The notes under the pieces: model-generated
Database searches by the model: none
What the model saw: the letters and a program-made list of their open reading frames with translations, nothing else
Told to the model about the DNA's origin: nothing
DNA from: a virus
Virus record (IMG/VR): IMGVR_UViG_3300048033_001096
Location: 62,001-126,000 of that record
Reading direction: 5' to 3' (one strand)
Length of the DNA: 64,000 nucleotides
Made by a program: the position numbers and the translations under genes
In this document: positions 62,401 through 64,000 of the stretch, piece by piece
Layout: each line of letters starts with the position of its first letter
Numbering within the stretch: the first letter of the stretch is position 1

Positions 62401-64000
62401 TATATCTGACGGAATTGGTATTTGGGCTAAAGGCGGCGATGCATTAACAGAAGCAGTTTCGGTGTTCTCGTACTACAATTATGCAGGTTATTTTGCAGAA
62501 GATGGCGCAAAGATACGTGCAACAAATGGTAACAGTTCTTATGGTACTTTTGGTGTTATTGCTGAAGGATTTGATGTAAATGAAGTCCCGGCAGTCGGAG
62601 TTGTAAACAACAGAGATAACGAAGCTACAGCAGAAGCAGTATCAGCATTAGGCCAAAACTCGGAAATTTTAAAAATTCAATATACACATGCAGGTGAAGA
62701 ATATTACAACACTACAACAAATTTATTACGTTACTCTAACGATTTACTTGCTGATACGTTATGGCTTACTGATAGTAATTTGTCTATTACTAGAGCTGCA
62801 ACAACGCCGTACGAAAACGAAGTAGCTTGGAGAGTTGTTGCAAATACATCACTTACTGATTCTTCTTACTTTTATCAAACAAGAGAAATATCTCCACAAG
62901 GAAGAACATATACTAATGTATCAGGATTTAATATATCAGGTTCGGGTATTGAAGCTACATTTGATGTAACAGTTAACTCTGACGGATATGAAGTTTCAGT
63001 AAATAATGGCGGCAGCGGTTATGTTATTGGAAATCAAATACAATTAGACGGTAGAAGTTTTGGAGGAAGAAATCCAGAAAATGATATTATTATTACTGTT
63101 GAAGATCTAAGTATTACTTCGATATCGCAAATACAACATGAAGGAATAGTTCCAGAAGGAAGTGCTTTACCTTATAATGTAAGTATTCATGCTAAGAAAG
63201 GTGATACACCGTATTTTGATTTAGTTACTGAATTTTCAGGTGGCCCTACATCACAAACAAATTATGTAAGATATAATTTTGAAACTGATTTAGCTACTAC
63301 AACATTTAATGGTAATACATATCCGCCTACGAACATAAAAGCTGACTTTTTAGAAGACGGATGGTATAGAATTTCTTATACAGTATTTGACGAGTCAGCA
63401 TTAAACAATTTAATTACCTTTAAAATTTATCCAAGAGGTACAGATGGTATTGAAGGATTTACTAATTTTTATGGAGCTCAAATTACTATTGGTAGCGAAG
63501 ATAAATTCTTTGTTAACACTAAAGATGACACTTCTAGTGTATACGCAAATTTAAATATTTCAGGCGCAGGAACTGGTGTTGATGCTCGTGCAAACGAACT
63601 AAGAACAGGGTCAGTTTTTCAAGCAAGGCTTTTAGAAAGCGAACAGGTACGTTTAGGTGGATTAGGATATAATCTACAAACTAACAACGCACAAGCTGGT
63701 AATACTGAATATTTAACATTGGCACAGTCAGAAGTTGCAACAGCAGCTGAATACGAAGGTATGCGACTAGTTGTTAATTCTGGTAAAGGTGCAGGACAAT
63801 ACGGTATTATTTCAAACTATGACGAAACTACTAAGTTTGCGTACATTGTTAAAGAATCTTTTGATCAACAAGAACTTGTTGCTGTTAATCCTGTAGAAAA
63901 TTCATTAGTATTAGGATTAGATTCTGATTTTCATGGAGTTTATATAGGACAAAAAATTCAAGTTACTCCAACTTTCTACGATATTGGAGTGTCAAGTACT
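59429..64000 (+). CDS. Third giant fibre with carbohydrate-binding-like repeats, C-terminus beyond window
   Basis: The frame is open from the ATG at 59429 to the window edge (1,524 codons, no stop). The first ~480 residues hold seven modules of the CBM5/12-like form 'W......Y..GD.V.YGG..Y.C...H', for example YGPGDIVNYGGSAYECIIAH, YQPGDVVLYGGYLFQSK and YNADDVAYFGNATYKCTREH. Residues ~540-1000 form a pectin-lyase-like beta-helix (YYVATNGTDLPDRGTTPDTA, INIKAGTYLEELPIVVPCNS), as in the two preceding fibres. From ~1,098 a jelly-roll-like region begins with NLLRYSNDLLADTLWLTDSN. AGGA is about 10 nt from the ATG. It is likely a host-recognition fibre; enzymatic activity cannot be judged. Confidence 0.85.
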   Translation, partial: MSEFKISRLRFSWVGEWKDQYVYNKDEIVQFEGKAYVCLIPHTSNGFYADLSNIEPKWELMMTGQTWKGPWQQFTNYALDNIVIFGGVVYKCNEQHLSASIIDPDIDKWDVYAESKTWKSEWTSNTTYGPGDIVNYGGSAYECIIAHISAETDLLGLEADYTDIDDSTERYWKLSTYGVQYRGDYSTFSEDSTYIRYKLNDVVKYGPSLYKCIWGHSPGIAIEDFSTNMEMADSFVPEYWEEWLPGLDFDNVWDVDTFYQPGDVVLYGGYLFQSKIINNLGNKPSTTYGEDSTDAWEIISEAYSIDGDWIVDSEYKVGSVVRYGGDLYVALTDSIGQNPGSFEVTIPYESEGSSGNTIILNAEDSVPLDAITVGMTVTGEGFARGQQVEVVEVDAETKLITVTLNYPPDGAINDEAVLTLAGTNYAFWELLIPGFQYEGRWSEGRTYNADDVAYFGNATYKCTREHTSALVNRPDLDLQNNYWIIYLQHDQRNSLTTPGQMIVFDKDDGNIPLEIGDEASILKVINGLPTWSDIDFTPNVYYVATNGTDLPDRGTTPDTAWASIKYACEIIKEGTLQQNAKELIQKNKEWIVQETFYWFLYQQNQGIAPFGDSFNFDNEKVIRDSRQIVDAAVKDLTRGGNAQTVAAALSYFDLESTNRFTNDEIAAQAIYFKIFFVKLFEHIEFALTNTPSGTNYQQLEGDRLGGDLKPGMIPFATQYFNTNLVLDSNTLTIVRAFERIYVESFTLGSPNTIPPANESAYSTINIKAGTYLEELPIVVPCNSALNGDELRGTTVQPANPVNTLCTKTTGDINLFTVGSTVNMEHNTPVQFVSLNPINEISTIIGDVIAGQTYYVIGDSITPTAFAVSEEPDGVPFEIRTNIGGMYVYGGNALRDMFYVQNATGIRNMTVKGLRGTLTVENEYLTRRPTGGAYVSLDPGEGPDDTTAWITYKSPYIQNVTTFGKGCVGLKIDSDLHNGGNTSVTSNDFTQIISDGIGIWAKGGDALTEAVSVFSYYNYAGYFAEDGAKIRATNGNSSYGTFGVIAEGFDVNEVPAVGVVNNRDNEATAEAVSALGQNSEILKIQYTHAGEEYYNTTTNLLRYSNDLLADTLWLTDSNLSITRAATTPYENEVAWRVVANTSLTDSSYFYQTREISPQGRTYTNVSGFNISGSGIEATFDVTVNSDGYEVSVNNGGSGYVIGNQIQLDGRSFGGRNPENDIIITVEDLSITSISQIQHEGIVPEGSALPYNVSIHAKKGDTPYFDLVTEFSGGPTSQTNYVRYNFETDLATTTFNGNTYPPTNIKADFLEDGWYRISYTVFDESALNNLITFKIYPRGTDGIEGFTNFYGAQITIGSEDKFFVNTKDDTSSVYANLNISGAGTGVDARANELRTGSVFQARLLESEQVRLGGLGYNLQTNNAQAGNTEYLTLAQSEVATAAEYEGMRLVVNSGKGAGQYGIISNYDETTKFAYIVKESFDQQELVAVNPVENSLVLGLDSDFHGVYIGQKIQVTPTFYDIGVSST

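Overview
The window is part of the genome of a tailed, contractile-tailed (T4-like) phage. It carries recognisable T4 homologues of gp5, gp6, gp7, gp20, gp21, gp22, gp23, gp25, gp26, gp46, gp47, gp53 and gp55. The AT-rich sequence, the greatly enlarged gp7, and the long repeat-built fibres with 'DLELRANGTG' modules match marine T4-like myoviruses of picocyanobacteria and SAR11-type bacteria. No photosynthesis, metabolic or tRNA marker in the window fixes the host, so the host is left open.

Layout. Positions 29202 down to 1 (minus strand) hold one tightly packed baseplate and tail-fibre operon: gp48-like, gp53, a hub protein, gp5 spike, gp25, gp6, a 5,287-residue gp7, a small protein, a collar-domain fibre and a second fibre cut by the window edge. 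Genes here mostly touch or overlap by 1 nt. From 29229 the plus strand begins with early/middle genes under near-consensus sigma-70 promoters: gp55 (late sigma factor), gp47/gp46 (Mre11/Rad50-type nuclease), a small ORF and a GIY-YIG endonuclease. A 636-nt non-coding tract full of hairpins follows. Positions 34247-45733 hold a membrane-like protein, the minus-strand gp26 chaperone gene with a probable -1 frameshift extension, a tape-measure candidate, and the head genes: portal gp20, gp67-like core protein, protease gp21, scaffold gp22, major capsid gp23. After gp23 come a terminator, a sigma-70 promoter, a ~245-nt structured RNA with its own terminator, and then a plus-strand block (46197-64000) of small virion proteins and three giant fibre proteins, the last running off the right edge.

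How it works together. Early host-type promoters drive gp55. gp55 then directs host polymerase to late promoters of the form (T/G/A)ATAAATA, seen before most virion transcription units on both strands. gp46/47 process DNA ends for recombination-dependent replication. gp20/21/22/23/67 build the prohead. The minus-strand operon builds the baseplate, and both flanks supply fibres that bind the host surface.

The strongest unexplained signals are: a TTTTTTC -1 slippery site joining gp26 to a 77-residue extension with no start codon of its own; the independent structured RNA behind the capsid gene; a string of back-to-back hairpins beside the GIY-YIG gene; a late promoter that abuts an ATG lacking a ribosome site; and carbohydrate-binding-like and dockerin-like modules inside fibre and baseplate proteins.
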